From Ophioderma brevispina (taxonomy: Eukaryota; Echinodermata; Ophiuroidea; Amphilepidida; Ophiodermatidae): a stretch of DNA of 64,000 bases. This document shows positions 54,201 to 57,200 of the stretch, piece by piece. Location: the NCBI GenBank assembly GCA_023653785.1, contig JAMKCH010071751.1:21778-85777 (forward strand), in the 5' to 3' direction. A model generated the notes under the pieces. It was given only the letters and a program-made list of their open reading frames with translations. It did not search any database and was not told the origin of the DNA. Both the position numbers and the translations under genes were made by a program. Every line of letters starts with the position of its first letter. Within the stretch, counting starts at the first letter, position 1.

Positions 54201-57200
54201 GGTCTGTGGATTTGAGAGATTGTAGTCTTCATTACCAGTCGTTTATACCACAGACCCGGAGAGGGTCTATACCTATAGCGAATGCCTTTCCTGCTGAAGA
54301 CCAAGGAAGCGGTCCCAATGGCCGGCCCGGCCGGCCGGCAGACCCGGTGTGGGTTGATTTTAAGGGAGCGGGCTCCCGCTTATATCATCACGTATTAACA
54401 TTACCTCTTTCATTCACGGATCATTGATCTGATGAGAAAAGCGCTTCCGGGCAAGTAACCGGGTCATGTCCCGTCTTACTGTATTTCGCTGCCGTGATCT
54501 GTCACGTCAGAAACCCCATCCCTATGACATCTATACGTTCTGGTCCCGAGTCAGGCCCAGGCCCCTACAGGCCGGCTTTTCTGACATCTGCGCAGGTTAC
54601 ATTTTGTACACAACCATGTAACGCTACCGAAAGCGTCCCTAGACTCAAATCCAGATTTCGCATACTTGCACTTGTCCATTTTAGCTCTCACCAGCGAAGA
54701 GCCGCTCTCGGTAAAATCACCGACTAGTGGGAAAAAGCCGGGTCTGCTGGCCGAAGAGAAAGTGCTCTTCAAAAGATTGCGATTGAAAAGGATCAATAAT
54801 CCGTGAAAACAAAGGCAGAAGGATAGCCGGGAGCCCAATGGGAAGATAAGAAGGGAGTGCTCTCAAAATCGAGCCTCTGCACGGATCAATGATCAATAAA
54901 TAGATGAGAATATGATGATGTTATGGGAGCACGGCGGGCGAAAGCATGAAGTAAGAGGGCAGTGGGTCTTAGCCTGGAAGTGGCGCCACCAAAAGAACGG
55001 ATATAATTCTAAAGTATGCGCCGGCTTTTAGGGCAGCTATTATACGCCTAATATGTGTGCTCCGGGCTTGGCAGAACCCGGAGCAACAAAAATGCGCTCC
55101 GGTTTGGTGCGGAACCGGAGTTTAAATGGTAACAAACACGTTAAAATGATTTGCTCTCGCGTTGCGTAATTTCTTGGCTATTCAAAGTTTGAAACTTTAC
55201 TGCTTATTTACAAGTTCCATGGTGACTAAGTTTAGGCCTAAACTTCATAAAAGGTAAGGAATCCAAGAAAACGCGATGCACGGTCTAATATAGGCCATAG
55301 TGCCTAAAGTTCCGACAGGTTTGTAAACAACCGGGGGAAAAGATGTCAAGGTAATGGCACTTAAAGCCCGTTTTGATATTCAATATATTGCTTATTGACA
55401 GAGTAGATCACCAGTGTATCGTACTTGTATGACCAAATGCTTCCTCATAAGTTGTAAAGTTTCAAATCCTGAATAGTCGTTACTTATGGTTGCTTTTTGC
55501 TCGGACTTCTGTTTCGTGAACAGAGGGGATTTATTCGCAATAGACGAATGGGTTCCTCATATGTCCGGCTCTAATGCCGTTGGCATGGCTACGTTAAGTG
55601 AGTGTTTGAAAATTTTTTTATGCTTTGAAACTGCAACCTGCCGTGGCCCCTGCCACGTTAAATGCTAACCTTGTGTAAATTTGAGGGTTAAAAGCAGTCT
55701 AAAAATGAGACCGTTAGGGTTGTAGTTGGGCGGTACTGCGGAGGCACGCCAAAAAACAACCATTGGTCTCTCATACGTTTTTAGACGTTTTTAACCCTCA
55801 AATTTACACCAAAGTTTAGCATCTAACGTGGCAGGGCCACGGGATGTTGAACAAGCGGTTTCGAACCACAAGTCTCGCCTGTTTCGCGTAAGGTAAGCAA
55901 CAAAAAAGCAGGCACACCAGAGTGCAACTGTGCAGTCAGGGTTGTCCCAAAAAGTGTTGTAAGCAGATAAACTCCCATTTCTCAACTAGTTTTACTTCCA
56001 ACTATTTCATTTGACACCCCCCCCCCTAGGGGTCACAACATTTTCCATTGTGGAGATATTAATCTGGAAAGTTGACCACCCCACGAGATAAGTCAGAGAT
56101 TGTTTAGGAGTAGCACCCCTGGTTTTGCATTATAGTATTCTCTTTACTTCCTGCTCTTACATTTGACACCACCCCGGGTCACAATATTTTCCACTGTGGC
56201 GATATACTCGAGAAGTCCTCAACAAGAGCAGAACTAAGACGTTTAGGAGTAGCCCCCCGGTTTTGCCTTCATTTTGATAGTATCTATACCTCTCTCTCGT
56301 TCATTGACACCACCCTAGGGGTCAAAAATTTTCTGGTGTGGAGATATTATCGGAAAGTCCACCCGCATGAGCACAAGTAAGAGTAGTAAGAGAAGTTTAG
56401 AGTAGCCACACCCGGGTTTTTGCATTTATTAGTATCTATACTTCCACTCGTCATTTGATACCACCATTAGAGGTCACATTCAGCTTCCGTTTGGGAGATA
56501 TTAATTCTTGAAATTGTCCCCAACATGATTATAACAAGAGACGTTTAGGAGTAGCACCCCCCAGGTTTGCATTTATAGTATTCTTTATTTCCTGCTCTTC
56601 ATTTGACACCACCCAAGGGGGCACAACATTTTCCATTGTGGAGATATTAATCATGAAAAGTCATGCAAAAATCCCAATATTCACTAAAATTAGTAACAAT
56701 ATGAACATTATTCAATTTGGGAAACACTATTTTTTAAAAAATCAATGTCCAGCATTGAAATTTGAGGACATGACGAGGTTCCAGAAAGCAGTGAAATGCC
56801 CAATTTTGCGTATTTTCACATTTTCCAATAATGTAAACAGGCTGGCAAAGACCCAAAACATGGGGCACTGATCTAACAGATTGATGTTAATACCTTTGTG
56901 TGGCTTATACTCCCACCCATTATAAGTCTTATTGTTGTACACCACCAATCAAACCACAGCCAATACGCCGTAACTCAAGCACATGCTGACCTAATTTAGT
57001 TATAAGGTTAACAAATCCTGAATCAAATTCTTTTTGCAGGTTCAGCGAGACCAAAATAGATTGCATCTCGTTGCATCTGGGCCGACGTGCGGCAAAACGC
57101 CCCGGTCCGGTAGGGTTATTGAACATGAGATTTTTTTAGATCACTAATTTCTCTTTAAAAATTTTCATTAAAGGCAGACTCAGAGATTCGCATATAATTG

